Origin: Haplosporangium gracile
Taxonomy: Eukaryota > Mortierellomycota > Mortierellomycetes > Mortierellales > Mortierellaceae
Reading direction: 5' to 3'
DNA length: 23,452 bases
Assembly (NCBI GenBank): GCA_015499985.1
Contig: JAAAUF010000666.1
Span: forward strand, 1 to 23,452
Each line of letters starts with the position of its first letter. Within the stretch, counting starts at the first letter, position 1. Position numbers and translations under genes: made by a program. Positions 1-10,381 of this stretch are shown here, in pieces. Below the pieces are notes generated by a model that saw only the letters and a program-made list of their open reading frames with translations, was not told the origin of the DNA and did not search any database.

Positions 1-125
1 CGATCCGAGATTCGAAGGCCTGGCCTTCGAGAACGAAAGCGAAGTGGTACCTCCACACGGTTGCTAGGATGGCTCCGAGTAGAAGGAAGAGGGGGAAACC
101 GTTGGCCACACCGATGTTGTTGCAA
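1..125 (-). CDS. Possible partial exon of a membrane protein at the left edge
   Basis: Read on the minus strand, the first 125 bases give about 40 uninterrupted residues containing a hydrophobic stretch (FPLFLLLGAILATVW) followed by a polar, charged stretch. This resembles one membrane helix and its flank. A TGA closes the frame just upstream (137-139), so a splice acceptor would have to lie between, and no convincing one is visible. The alternative is a plus-strand C-terminus ending in TAG at 65-67. The stretch is GC-richer than the sequence to its right, which is the main reason to think it codes. The identity is unknown and the strand is uncertain. Confidence 0.22.
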   Translation of the reverse strand, partial: MQQHRCGQRFPPLPSTRSHPSNRVEVPLRFRSRRPGLRISD

Positions 126-1063
126 CTCGGCCGGTGCGCTCACGTTATTGACACACAAACATACACACCAAACATACACACACAAAAAGAATGTTCCCCA
201 CTTCTTCTTCGCTGTACTAGATGAGCAAATGATTTCTGGGAGGGAAATCGTTGACAAAAAAAAAATAGAACAGAAAATGGTGTAAGAACTCTCTCTTCCC
301 TCCAACAAGTCATTAGAGGGCCTGGCGAAGACCTTATTTTTCTCAACCGCGCCTCCACCTCCTCCTTCTACTCCTGCTATCTGTTTGCGGGTATTTTTAC
401 TTCAATTCACCTCTTGACACCTCTTCCGTGTTTATGCTGGTTCGTCCCTCCTCACAGTTGCAAGGACGAAGCGACAAACTCCTTGGAGCATACTTCCCTA
501 TAGAAGCAATTGAACTTCGAAACGAAAAGAGGGAGAGAGGAGAAATCCTTTAGGAAGTGGGGTATTTTTTTTTCTACCAATGAGACTCTGTTTTCTTATG
601 TGGAATCTGTAATATGAACTCCCGCAGCGTATATTTATTGTTTCTTTTTGCAGAAAAGATGATTCCTCATCGATTTTATGGCAGGTGCCTCCATTCCCAT
701 AGAAAGTCACACTCAAGAAGAAACGCCACATAGATAACCCATTATCCTAGGAGCTGATATTTGTGTCTTCGCCTTTTTCGCCGCCTTAATTATAATAGTA
801 ATGAGATAGCTGACCCCAATCTCTGTGCTGACACAACTTTTGCCTAGGCACTCGCTCTCTACGTAGAAAGCATGTTCATTTTTCACGGAAATATATTATA
901 TTTTTGTCACTGGCGAAGTGATCAGTGGGTGTTGTAGCAACAATGGCATAAACAGTCACTGGAGCCAAAAAGTTCAAAATACGCTTTTCACTGTCGAGAT
1001 TCATGAGTTGAGCCATCCACCCTTCTTTGTTTTCATTCAATCCCCAACAACACCAGAACAGCA
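126..1063. other. Non-coding interval upstream of the MYND gene
   Basis: This interval is AT-rich, with a CA-rich simple tract near 150-185 and A or T runs. Short open frames on both strands show no domain-like composition. The last 60 bases before the ATG at 1064 are C/A-rich, as in other 5' leaders of this window, and probably hold the promoter and 5' UTR of the Sel1/MYND gene. No TATA box, tRNA or other RNA gene was recognised. Confidence 0.5.
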
Positions 1064-2636
1064 ATGGCCATCATCGAAGAAGTCCCCGAGTCGCCCATCG
1101 TCGTCGACAGCAATGAGGCCCCCGTCGAGACCTTCCTGGGTCTCTCTCGCGAGCAGTGCCATATCCTCTTGGCCCTCTACCACGTCGTCGACCCTTCCTT
1201 GGAACCTGCTGTCCCTACTCTCTTCCCAGAAATGGCCCGTAAGTTCGGCGAGGACCGCAAGGAGCGCAACTCTATCACCAAGAAGCTTGAGCGTGCCCCC
1301 GAGGTCTATTCTCAAGAGGTTCTTAACCTGCAGGAGGTCCAAAAGGCTGTCTTTGTGGCGTTGATGGAGTCGGACATGGATTTGGATAAGGCGCGCGAGT
1401 TTTTGAAGTTGGATGGAAGCAAGAAGATGGAGGATATGACTATCCAGGAGGTGTTGTCGAATGGATTCTTGCTTGGCGGTATGCGTGATGATTCGAATGC
1501 TCCCCAGGACAAAAAGTCTTCCCCTCTGTCGTCGCCCAACTTCCGTGAGGCTAAGAAGTTTTATGACTATGCATTCGACAAGTTCAAGTTCACCATGGCG
1601 GCCGTTCAGTTGGGATCTTTCTACTTGCACGAATTCAAGGAGTGCCAGGGAGAGAACTGTCAGGAGGGCGAGGATCCTGAGCAGATCTCGTTGGAGTACT
1701 ACCTCAAAGCTGCCGAGGAGGGTAACCCCATGGCGATGCACAAGGCTGCTTGGCACTTTGACCAGAAGGGTGATTGGCACAAGGCCATCGAGTGGTATGT
1801 CAAGGCCGCCGACAACGGTAAGTTTACACTTTCTTTTTTGTCAAATGCGGGCAATACCACGGGGGTTTCTTTTCTTTGCCGAGTGAGAATTTGCGACTCG
1901 TCTTTCTTTGTTGCATGAGATCCTCGGTCACACTAACACAACAATTGAACAATTAGGTTACCCGGATTCGGCTCACAACCTTGGAATGATCTACCAGGAG
2001 GGCAGCCCCAAGGCAGTCCCCAAGATCGAGGTCGACCTGCCCCTGGCGATTGAATACTACACCCGCGGTCTCCACTACGAATACGCTGCCTCGGGCACCC
2101 AGCTCGGAAAGCTCTTCTTCACCATGGCAACTGACAAGAACTTGCGTGACCAGCTCCCTGAATCCGACCGCTCGTACTCGTCCGACCCCAAGGAGTACCT
2201 CCACACCGCCATGTCTTACCTCAACAAGGCTGCTGCTTTCGCCGAGTGGGAGTCGATCCAATTGTTGGGCATGATTTACGGATCCAGGGAGTTTGGACTC
2301 TACGACATTGACCGTGCCCAGAACCTTTTCGAATTAGCGTTGATTACTTCTAACGGTGGTGCCCAGTCATTCGAGTTCTTGGCTCGCACCTTGAGCGCCA
2401 AGAGGACTATCATTGCGGAGCAGCTTGCTGCACAGGAGGCTGCTGGTGGTTCTTCGGCCAAGCAAGATGTGGATGCCTCAGGATTGAAGACCTGTGCTGC
2501 CAAGGAGTGCGAGAACAAGGAGACCAAGAAGGATGAGTTCCAGAGATGTGCTGGTTGCAAAAAGCGATTCTACTGCTCACGCTTGTGCCAGGTCAACGAC
2601 TGGAAGAAGGGACACAAGGCCAACTGCAAAAAGTAA
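1064..2636 (+). CDS. Sel1-repeat protein with C-terminal MYND zinc finger
   Basis: Two exons, 1064-1817 and 1957-2636, encode 477 residues. The intron has donor GTAAGT, branch-like CACTAAC at 1931-1937 and acceptor TTAG, and splicing joins one glycine codon. Residues about 200-270 form Sel1/TPR-like helical pairs (AMHKAAWHF, AIEWYVKAADNGYPDSAHNL), and more helical repeats follow to about residue 400. Residues 431-477 form a MYND finger: paired Cys at the start, then CAGC, YCSRLCQ, DW, GHK and a final Cys. MYND fingers bind proline-rich partner peptides, and Sel1 repeats are scaffolds, so this is probably a protein-interaction adaptor in nucleus or cytosol. No SET domain is seen, so it is not an SMYD methyltransferase. 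The substrate or complex is unknown. The gene converges on the PPR gene. Confidence 0.88.
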
Positions 2637-2725
2637 ATGCCTTCCTTTCTCCTTATCTCTCCTCTCACATCCACTTTTTTTTTTTTTTACTTTCCCACAT
2701 TTTCTCTTTCTGTGCAGCACATCAT

Positions 2726-2731
2726 AATAAA
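2726..2731 (+). terminator. Candidate polyadenylation signal AATAAA of the Sel1/MYND gene
   Basis: AATAAA lies 90 bases after the TAA stop, following a long T tract in the 3' UTR. It sits in the 205-base convergent spacer between this gene and the PPR gene. Confidence 0.5.
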
Positions 2732-2841
2732 AACGAAAAGTGTTTTCAATACAAACAGGAAAAGTACATACACATAGCGGACGAAATTATTACAGGCGTG
2801 GTAGTGGTCTAAGGGACTTTTGTTTATAATATGTAGGCCGT

Positions 2842-5451
2842 CTATGATAACGATGAAGCGGAGGCTGAGGGAGAGGAGTTCATCAAGCCCCGGAGTTTGG
2901 CTGACAAGGTTGTCACGTCAATTTCAATATCGTCGTCCAACTCTCCTTGCAGGTTGCCACTCAATGGCTTGGTCGCCACTGTCGTCATCGTTCCTGCTGC
3001 CGTGGCTGCCTTGATGTCCTTGACCATTGAACGCTGACCGCTCTCACCAACATCGTCATCATCCCCCTCAGTAGCAGACTGTAACAGCGATCGCCGAGTA
3101 ATCTCCTTAGAACTCTGGTGACGAACAAAATCAATCAGTTCCTGTCTGTTCTCGTCCCGGTCCAGGAACAAGGAACTCGAACGCCAGTCCGGGTGGGCTC
3201 GGATCTGTTGTTGGATCAAGTCGACCTTGACAAAATCCCGTCGAGTCAGGTAGCCAAGAAGCATGATGCTTGCGGTATATTCGTCTGCCTCCAGATCGAC
3301 CTTCAAATGATAGAGTGTGGGTGATGACAATCGTGACCGAGCCTTGGACTTGGCAAAACGTGCTGCCAGCTGACGCCGTTGACGGTATTGGTCCCGTTGT
3401 TGGTGCTGTGTCTGGATCATCTTGTCGACAATTCGCTCCATCGAAGTGATATCTCCTTGCTCGACATATGCCAACATCAATGCGTGGAAGGCTCCTTTGC
3501 CTGGGACCATGGATATCCTTGAGAGAAGGTGCTCGCCAACGTCGGTATCCTCCTTGAGTGCGCTTGTCGTGTTTGTCGCACTCTTTGATGCCTGTTTCCT
3601 GAAGGGACTCTCCACTTGTTGACGACGGCGAGGTATCTGAGCATACGATAAATCCTCAATAGAATGGAAGGACCGCAAGATCTGATCCAGGATCGACTCG
3701 GCCTTTCTGATCTTGCCATGATTCAGATGCGCAAACAATAGCGAGTTGAGAATAACCAAGCTAGATTCCATCGACGACGGTCCTTGTATCATCTCAACCA
3801 TCACCTCCTGGAGATCTGGAAACCCGCTCTTCAAATGGCCGAATCCGTGACAGAGAATGCTGAAAGTCCTATCGTTGGGCATAGTGCCGGTCTCATGCAT
3901 GTACTCTCGAATATGCCGCACTTTTTGTCGCTTCAGCTGATCCACCATCGCCTCAAAATCCAGTCCCGATTCCGGATAAGGGTAAGAAAAGTTGTTACTT
4001 CCCGAAGTAGTAGTGTGGCCAAGGTACTGGAGAGCCTCCAGGGTCGACATCTGGAAGATCGCTCGCAGCATGACATGATAAGTAACCGCCCGGGGTCGGA
4101 TCCCGTACTCCTTCAGCATCCCAAAGATCCTCTCGACCGCCAAAAAATCTTTTCGGCGCGCATACTCTCGACACATGATGTGAAGCACCTGGACATAGGG
4201 TCGCTTCTTCTTGACGATCATATGGTCCAATAACAGCTCTGCCGCCTCCATATCGTTCTTGAACGTCGAGAGTCCCACAATCAGCGAATGATATGTCTCA
4301 AAGGATGGTGTTCCTCCTTGACGCAACAGGTCATAAAACAGCTCAAGGGCGGTGTAGACTTGTGTAACGCCCTGGCTTCGAATCCCTGATGCTGGATCAT
4401 CCTGGACATAAAACGACCGCCGTTCCGAGTCCTGAAAGTTCCTCCCAATCAACCCCCGAATCACGACTGAATACATCTCCTTGCCCCCTCCTACTCCTCC
4501 TCTTCGATCCGTCTGTACGCCGCGAGAAGAAGAAGAAGATGGTCGTTGTTGCCACTGCCGAAAGAGGTTGAGTGTAGTGACCATGTCGCCCCGACTCGAA
4601 AACGCCACCAACAACGCGATCCGCGCATTGTAGCCAATCGGGATTCCGAGAGCCTCCTCAAAGTACTGGTGCATCTGGAGTAACCGCTTCGCGTGGGATT
4701 GCCCAAGAAAGTGCAACGTGAAGGTCGACGTCGTCGTCCTCGTTGCTGCTGCTGTTATTGTAGATTTCGATCCCGATTTTGTTTTTGCTGTCGTTGATGG
4801 CTTGCCGTAGGGAATCCTCAGGGTATCCTGCAGGCCTCTTGGTGGAGATGATGATTTAGGTTTGGCTGAAGAGTTGAATGCTCGGTATAGTGATTCCTGC
4901 CGACTCTTCGCGCTCCGGGGGCCATTGCCGATGCTGTTGCTATTTGTCGAGGTTGTTGAGGAGGTAGGCTCGCGATCATAGTTTCCTGACCAGATCTTGC
5001 GTTGTTCCTCAATCGTGGCTATATGACAAATCCTCCAGAACTGCATGTAAATAGAGTCGACTTCAAGATTGTGTGCCAATTGATCGATCCTCCGCTGGGC
5101 ATTCCGAATATGAGTCGCCGATGTCACCGTCGATCCTGCCGCGTACTTGTCGCCTTCATTGACAGGTCTCCGTGAGGTCGAGGTCGATACTGGCCCTGGT
5201 TTTGGTACTGGGGCTGTAGTAGATACGTGCCATTGAGGTTTTGAAGCCGCTAGCGTCCTCGATGGCGATGTATTTGACCGAGAAGTTGAAGCGGCGGGTG
5301 TGGTGGCGACTTGAGTTGAAAGGGATCTGGTTTTTGCCAGGGTGGGTGGAGGGATGGATGAAGAAGTTGACCGTGAGGAGGAGAGTGCTGGAATCCTTGC
5401 TGGAATCCGGGATGGGCCTCTAGCACAGTGTCGGCAGATGTAGCATGACAT
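2842..5451 (-). CDS. Pentatricopeptide repeat (PPR) protein, probably mitochondrial
   Basis: A single exon of 869 residues ends in TAG. The frame stays open 450 bases further upstream, but that part translates to low-complexity promoter sequence and runs antisense into the neighbouring first exon. I therefore start at the ATG that opens MSCYICRHCARGPSRIPAR, a basic, Ser/Arg-rich leader without acidic residues that looks like a mitochondrial presequence with a Cys-x2-Cys-x2-Cys start. A Ser/Thr/Pro-rich region follows to about residue 230. PPR helical pairs are clear at about 385-475 (TYHSLIVGL, REYARRKDFLAVERIFGMLKEYGIRP, TYHVMLRAIF), 649-677 (AFHALMLAYVEQGDITSMERIVDKM) and 720-745. PPR proteins bind organelle RNA for processing, stability or translation. 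The specific target cannot be told. The C-terminus is acidic, then Ser/Ala-rich. Confidence 0.85.
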   Translation of the reverse strand: MSCYICRHCARGPSRIPARIPALSSSRSTSSSIPPPTLAKTRSLSTQVATTPAASTSRSNTSPSRTLAASKPQWHVSTTAPVPKPGPVSTSTSRRPVNEGDKYAAGSTVTSATHIRNAQRRIDQLAHNLEVDSIYMQFWRICHIATIEEQRKIWSGNYDREPTSSTTSTNSNSIGNGPRSAKSRQESLYRAFNSSAKPKSSSPPRGLQDTLRIPYGKPSTTAKTKSGSKSTITAAATRTTTSTFTLHFLGQSHAKRLLQMHQYFEEALGIPIGYNARIALLVAFSSRGDMVTTLNLFRQWQQRPSSSSSRGVQTDRRGGVGGGKEMYSVVIRGLIGRNFQDSERRSFYVQDDPASGIRSQGVTQVYTALELFYDLLRQGGTPSFETYHSLIVGLSTFKNDMEAAELLLDHMIVKKKRPYVQVLHIMCREYARRKDFLAVERIFGMLKEYGIRPRAVTYHVMLRAIFQMSTLEALQYLGHTTTSGSNNFSYPYPESGLDFEAMVDQLKRQKVRHIREYMHETGTMPNDRTFSILCHGFGHLKSGFPDLQEVMVEMIQGPSSMESSLVILNSLLFAHLNHGKIRKAESILDQILRSFHSIEDLSYAQIPRRRQQVESPFRKQASKSATNTTSALKEDTDVGEHLLSRISMVPGKGAFHALMLAYVEQGDITSMERIVDKMIQTQHQQRDQYRQRRQLAARFAKSKARSRLSSPTLYHLKVDLEADEYTASIMLLGYLTRRDFVKVDLIQQQIRAHPDWRSSSLFLDRDENRQELIDFVRHQSSKEITRRSLLQSATEGDDDDVGESGQRSMVKDIKAATAAGTMTTVATKPLSGNLQGELDDDIEIDVTTLSAKLRGLMNSSPSASASSLS

Positions 5452-5851
5452 GCGATAGTTGTCGGAGGGTATAATGAAAGACCGGAGGAGGAGAGGAGGA
5501 TAAAAAAGGAGCTTTTCTTTCCTTCTTTGTGAGCATAGGTATGTTCGAGAGGGGAGAGTGGAGGCACTTGGGCCAAGCCACCTCAAAACATGCCGAGAAA
5601 GGCGAGACTTGAATGAAACGGTCACTAGGGAGAAAAAGAAGAAAAAGAAAAAGGCAAAGAGGAAGCAGTGGCAAACAAACTCGCTGTGGTTGGTCTCTGC
5701 AGAGCGACCTATCGTCAGTCCCCTCTCTCCCCTCTTCGTCTTCTTGTGTACTCGTTGCTCACCTCCCCTCTCTGTTTTTCTTTTTCCTTTCCTTTTTCTT
5801 CCTCTCCTCCAACCCACACACACTCCTCCCGACACACACCCTCCCACCATC
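5452..5851. promoter_or_regulatory. Divergent promoter between the PPR gene and the CHZ-motif gene
   Basis: About 400 bases lie between two start codons facing away from each other. The right half is strongly C/T-rich on the plus strand up to the ATG at 5852, and the left half carries A/G-rich runs on the same strand (5630-5660). No TATA box was found. This is the expected arrangement for two housekeeping genes sharing a nucleosome-free region. Confidence 0.5.
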
Positions 5852-6995
5852 ATGTCTGACGCCGTTGATAGAAAGCGCAAGCTCGAAGCTCTTGCCGCCA
5901 AACGCGCTAACGACTCAAAGTATGTCTTACCACTCTAATAGATAAAAAAATAACAAGTTGCCCTCACTATTGACGACAGCAAACAGCAATCGACCTTCAC
6001 AATCAACCATCACAAAGAAACAAGCGCAGCAGAGTGGGACCATACGTGTTTTGTCCATCAGACATACTGATTCGTCTCGCTTTTTCTTGCACGATTCTCT
6101 CGCTCTATCAGGTCTGCTGCTCCTGCTAAGAAGCCCGAGGCCGCCAAGCCCAAGTCTTCGTCTAGTAGCAGCCACAAGTCGAAGCCCGTCTCAAAATCAA
6201 AGTTCCCCGGCAAGGGCCGCTCTCTCAAGCACGATGGTATGAGAAAAAAAATTGATGGGCATTATGCAAAACTTCTGTAGCAACGCGATTCGAATGTAGT
6301 TGCAATTACGCTTCTTTTTTTTTTCTTCATTGAGCCAAAACGATACAAGACAGTAACGCGCTTTTTATTTTATTTTTTATTTACTTCCTGTCTTGTCCTT
6401 GTACTGTTCACTTTTATCTGTTATCTAGACTCTGAGGATGACGATGACTTGATTGATGACAACTCTGAGGACGACGATGTCGAGAGCGATATCTCGGAAG
6501 AGTTTTCGGACGTGGATTCAGAGGATTCGGACAGACCCAAGTCAAAGAAGCGGAAGAGTGCCCCTGTCAAGAAGTCATCTTCTCGCCGCTCACCGCCACC
6601 AAAGAAAAAGTCATCTTCATCTTCTACAAAGTCCAAGCCTAAGAAGAAGAGCAAGGGTTCTGACAGCGACGAGGATAGCGATAATTTGTCAGTCGCCAGC
6701 GAGTCTGAGGGCTCTGGTGGTAAGCTGAAGCTGTTTCTTATGTTGTTGGTTGCCGGTGCTTGCGTGTGTTCAAACGTGTGCTTATTGCTCTCTGAGCAAG
6801 AGGAAGGAAACACATTGTGGGTCTTGTGGCGCAAAGGTTCCTTTAATTGACGTGCTATCGATTTTCTTTCTTGCAAAATTCTTAGACGAGGTCGCCATCG
6901 ATACAAGCAACATCATTACTGGCTCCAGAAGGACACGTGGCGCCAGAGTCGATTACTCCAAGTTTGGACCCGACAGATCTTCGGACGAGGAATAA
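5852..6995 (+). CDS. Small acidic/basic nuclear protein with C-terminal CHZ-like histone-chaperone motif
   Basis: Four exons (5852-5919, 6112-6236, 6429-6719, 6886-6995) keep frame through three GT-AG introns and encode 197 residues. The N-terminus is a basic helix (MSDAVDRKRKLEALAAKR). The middle alternates Lys/Ser-rich and Asp/Glu/Ser-rich blocks (about residues 60-95 acidic, 100-130 basic with PPPKKK). The last exon holds IDTSNIITGSRRTRG followed by ARVDYSK, which resembles the CHZ motif of Chz1/HIRIP3-type chaperones for H2A.Z-H2B dimers. The acidic block before it fits histone binding and CK2-type phosphorylation (SDSDEDS). The assignment rests on the motif recalled from the family; a generic charged nuclear protein is the alternative. 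It diverges from the PPR gene. Confidence 0.72.
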
Positions 6996-7064
6996 GCTCT
7001 ATAACAACACTTTGCGTTGTATTCACTGGAAACCACACTGGACACACATACACATACACACACA

Positions 7065-7102
<38 letters not shown>

Positions 7103-7855
7103 CACAGGAGCGTGAAAAATGACTTTTTTCGACATTTTTTCACCTTGTTCATGAAAACTATAATAAATAACACTGCCAATAAGACTTCTTGTATACAAGT
7201 AATCATAAAGGTGTTCACAGGGTCCTAACAAGGGTAAACAAGCAGGTTGAGGAGTAAGCATAGAACCGACCAATAAAGGCAGTGGCGTGGTGCGTATGCT
7301 CTTGCAAACAAAAAGAAAGCGCGCCGTGCATCCTCTCGGTTCAGAAGTCAACTGCGTATCGTTTTGTTTATTAACTTGCAGGGATTTTAAAAACTGAATT
7401 TCAACTCCACATCGTCTCGGACGGACGACACTTTGTTTACAATTTCGCTTCGCGCCAGTAAAGGATAGCGTTTTTGTTCATGATCGACGGTGACATTTTA
7501 ACTTGCTACTCGCTATGTGTCCAGAGTCTTCATCCTTCAATGCCACTGCCGGCTGTTGTGACATATATATGTGTCGATCAATGTTGGTATCACCACCACG
7601 GAGAGGTGCCTCTGCAGGCCCATTGCTTTGTTTTTCTTTTCTTTCTTCGGTTTCTTGATCCAGGGAACATAGTTTCGTGAGACCGAAGATGGTGATCGAA
7701 CCGATGCGAGAGCACACACAAACACATAAATAAAGGGCGTCGTTCCTTTTCCATTTTTTAATTCCTTGTCTTCAACCAACCTCCGACCGCTTTTTTTTTC
7801 TCTCATTCCTACTCTCATTCATCCTCTTCTTCATTCATTCCTTCTCATCGACATC
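6996..7855. other. Intergenic interval between the CHZ-motif and FMO genes
   Basis: It begins with a 3' UTR carrying the CA/CT microsatellite and an AATAAA at 7162-7167, followed by a mixed-composition interval without convincing reading frames. Near 7726-7735 an ATAAATAAAG stretch about 125 bases before the monooxygenase ATG could serve as a TATA-like element, followed by a T/C-rich leader. I see no tRNA or structured RNA. Confidence 0.5.
7042..7099 (+). repeat. Compound (CA)n-(CT)n microsatellite
   Basis: A CA-rich dinucleotide run passes directly into about 16 CT units in the 3' UTR, some 50 to 100 bases after the CHZ-motif gene's stop. It is likely length-polymorphic. Confidence 0.95.
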
Positions 7856-9647
7856 ATGACAGTGCCACCACCGCAACAGAAGAAACGGGTCGCAATTATC
7901 GGAGCAGGTACGAAAGTACACTCGTTTATATCCTGTTGCTGCTCCTCCCACGCTACACAACGTGCATCGGTGATGATATCAATTGACGACCGTTGCACTG
8001 ACTCCTTGTCATTCTCATTTGCGATCGTACTGCGTGACAATAGGCGCTTCGGGTCTAACGGCGATCAAGGAGTGCCTCGACGAAAAGGACTTGATCGACG
8101 TTGTTGCCTTTGAGCAAGAGAGCTACCTGGGCGGTCTCTGGCGCTACGTCGAAGTATCGGAGGAAAATCCCAACCCGCACTCGTCCGTTTACAAGTCGAC
8201 CATCATCAACACCTCCAAGGAACTCATGACCTACTCTGATTTCGCCATCCCTCTCGACTGGCCTACCTATCTTCCCAACCAAAAGGTCGCCTTCTACTTT
8301 GACAAGTATGCCGAACACTTTGACCTCAGACGCCATATCCGCTTCAGTACCAAGGTCCTCGAGGTCAAGGAACTGCACGATGAACAGAAGCGTTGGTCTG
8401 TTCGCTTCCATCCTGTTCTCCCTGCCAATGCTGCTATATTGCCCGATACACCTTTGCCTGAGATCCAGGAAGAGATCTTTGACTATGTGATGATGTGCTC
8501 TGGTCACCACTGGAAGCCCCGCTACCCTACCTTCCCCGGCATGAGTCCCAACGACCCCGAAGCCTACACTGGTGAGCAACTTCATTCGCATTTCTACCGG
8601 CAGGCGGATACATACAGGGACAAGACTGTAATTGTGGTCGGACTCGGTAACAGCGCAGTTGACTTGGCAGTCGAGCTGTCGTTGAACCAGTCCGAGGTCT
8701 ACCTCTCCTGCCGACGACCTGCCTGGGTCGCACCCCGTTGGTTGCTTGGCAAGCCGCTGGACCATGGCCGTACTCGTCTGACGCATATTATTCCCTTCTT
8801 CTTGGTGCAACTCGTCACCGCGTATCTCTTTGCACGCTTCTCGCCACCCATTCATAAGAACATGAGGCCTGTCCGAAAGCCGATGGAGTCTCACCCTACC
8901 ATCAACACCCTCCTCCCTGAACGCATCACCACAGGCACAGTCAAGCCCGTCAAGAACATCAAGAAGCTGGGTCCTGGTAAACGGGTCGAGTTTGAAGACG
9001 GTACTGTGGTCGACCATGTCGATGCTGTTATATATTGTACCGGATACCACATTAGTTTCCCTGTCTTGGACCCCTCCATCGTGACTGACGGCAAGGCGGG
9101 TGCAGAGGAGAGCAACCAAGTCTGGACATGGAACTATATGATTCCCCCTCGTCACCCCAACATGGCCTTTGTTGGACTCTTCCAGCCTCTTGGAGCCATC
9201 ATGCCCATCTCGGAGATGCAGTGCCGTTTCCTGGTCCGGATTCTTGTCGGTAAAATGGAGCCCTTGCCCTCGGAGCAAGAGATGGACAAGGACATTGCTG
9301 AGCTCAAGAAGTATATCCGCACGCGATACGACGATGCACCCCGACACACAATCCAGGTCGATTATGCGTCTTTTTGCGACAGTCTGGCGATCAGGATCGG
9401 ATGTTTCCCTTCGCTCGCCAAGCTGGTGTCCAAATTTGGATTGGTGGAAGGGCTGAGGTTGAAAACCGAGACTATCTTTGGACCGCCCACACCGATTCAG
9501 TACCGTTTGATCGGACCTCATGCTTGGCAGGGTGCACGAGAGGCGACGTGGGGGTATGCAGGCAAGGCTGCCTTTGCTGACTCCAAGTATTTGAAGGATT
9601 TCCAGCCTGCACCCAAAGGAAAACAGATCACCTCTTTGACACAATGA
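7856..9647 (+). CDS. Flavin-containing monooxygenase (FMO, dimethylaniline-monooxygenase type)
   Basis: Two exons (7856-7907 and 8044-9647) encode 551 residues. The intron splits the FAD-binding loop, and splicing restores VAIIGAGASG, the GxGxxG Rossmann motif at residues 16-21. The NADPH site is VIVVGLGNSAVDLA (GxGNSA from residue 217). The late CTGY motif at 349-352 corresponds to the family's ATGY. A dinucleotide-linker region (MCSGHHWKPRYPTFPG, about 165-180) matches the FMO identifying region with some divergence. Length and order fit eukaryotic FMOs (about 530-560), which use NADPH and O2 to oxidise soft nucleophilic N or S atoms. A hydrophobic patch (FFLVQLVTAYLFA, about 268) may help membrane association. 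The substrate is unknown. A 541-residue minus-strand frame across it is an antisense shadow. Confidence 0.93.
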
Positions 9648-9671
9648 ACTTTGTAGCAGCAGTTGGCGAAG

Positions 9672-9677
9672 AATAAA
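9672..9677 (+). terminator. Candidate polyadenylation signal AATAAA of the FMO gene
   Basis: AATAAA lies 25 bases after the TGA stop, a short 3' UTR. It supports ending the FMO transcript before the next coding block at about 9739. Confidence 0.45.
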
Positions 9678-9873
9678 CAACCTTAAACATTAATGGAACA
9701 AAAGTTATAGATGAAGAAATAGACGGCTTTATTATTAGGACTACATACTTCATATCTATATTATTGAATCGAATCACATTGACGTCGACTGGTACGGACG
9801 GGCAGCTCTCTTGAGGCGGATCAAACTGCCCAGGCCTTTTACCATTACAGCTAAAGAGCTGGATGAGTTGATC

Positions 9874-10369
9874 ATGACTCGCAAATTCGCAGAGTCCCGA
9901 GAAAGTGATCTCCAAAAGGAGTCCAACAAGCTTGCTAAGGCCGCCTACAAGGAACTGCCTGGATATTCGATCCATGCCGAGATCACTGCTGACGACATTG
10001 AACATATCCAGAGGAAAAGGAGATTGCGCCAGGAGATGGCGAGGGCGTTTGAGAAGAGCGACAAGCGCATTCGCCAGAAACGAACCGGGGAGTTGCAGAA
10101 GAACAAAACCATTCGTCACTTGTTGGCTCGGGAACGGAAGCATGCGGAGGAGCAAAGTAAATAGTTGTATCATTATTCTCTTTTGCTTGCACTTGGGAAG
10201 GAAAGTTATGAAGAGCAATCCCTATTGACATATACCTATTGTTATCTCTCCTCATTTAACAGTGCTCCAGGCTCGTGTGGAGGTCCAGTTGGGATCCCCG
10301 GTTGGGCAACCACCTACACGCCTTGAGGTTGGAGGTCACCCTGTTGACAAGCAACCTTTGAAAAGGTGA
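9874..10369 (+). CDS. Short two-exon coding block of unknown identity, perhaps 5'-truncated
   Basis: Exons 9874-10156 and 10263-10369 encode 129 residues from the first ATG. The intron (donor GTAAATAG, acceptor TTTAACAG) joins phase 1 to phase 2 and opens a further 35 residues, which argues for a real spliced gene. The frame is open back to 9739 and that stretch reads like protein (VDWYGRAALLRRIKLPRPF), but it has no ATG and the FMO 3' end lies just before it. Either the gene starts at the internal ATG or a longer gene lost its 5' end. The product is basic and helical (IQRKRRLRQEMARAFEKSDK, HLLARERKHAEEQ), then Pro/Gly-rich. I do not recognise the family. A weak resemblance of FTITAKELDELI to the helix after the Rtf1 Plus3 domain is not enough to name it. 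Confidence 0.45.
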
Positions 10370-10381
10370 TGTGCCCCAAGC

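Noticed and set aside
1037..1780. 247-residue minus-strand open frame
   Set aside because: It is antisense to exon 1 of the Sel1/MYND gene and lacks motifs.
5452..5901. 150-residue N-terminal extension of the PPR protein
   Set aside because: It translates promoter C/T tracts into Arg/Lys and Phe runs. The internal start gives a proper presequence.
8055..9680. 541-residue minus-strand open frame
   Set aside because: It is exactly antisense to the FMO coding exon, whose Rossmann and NADPH motifs are unmistakable. Its own translation has no domain motifs.
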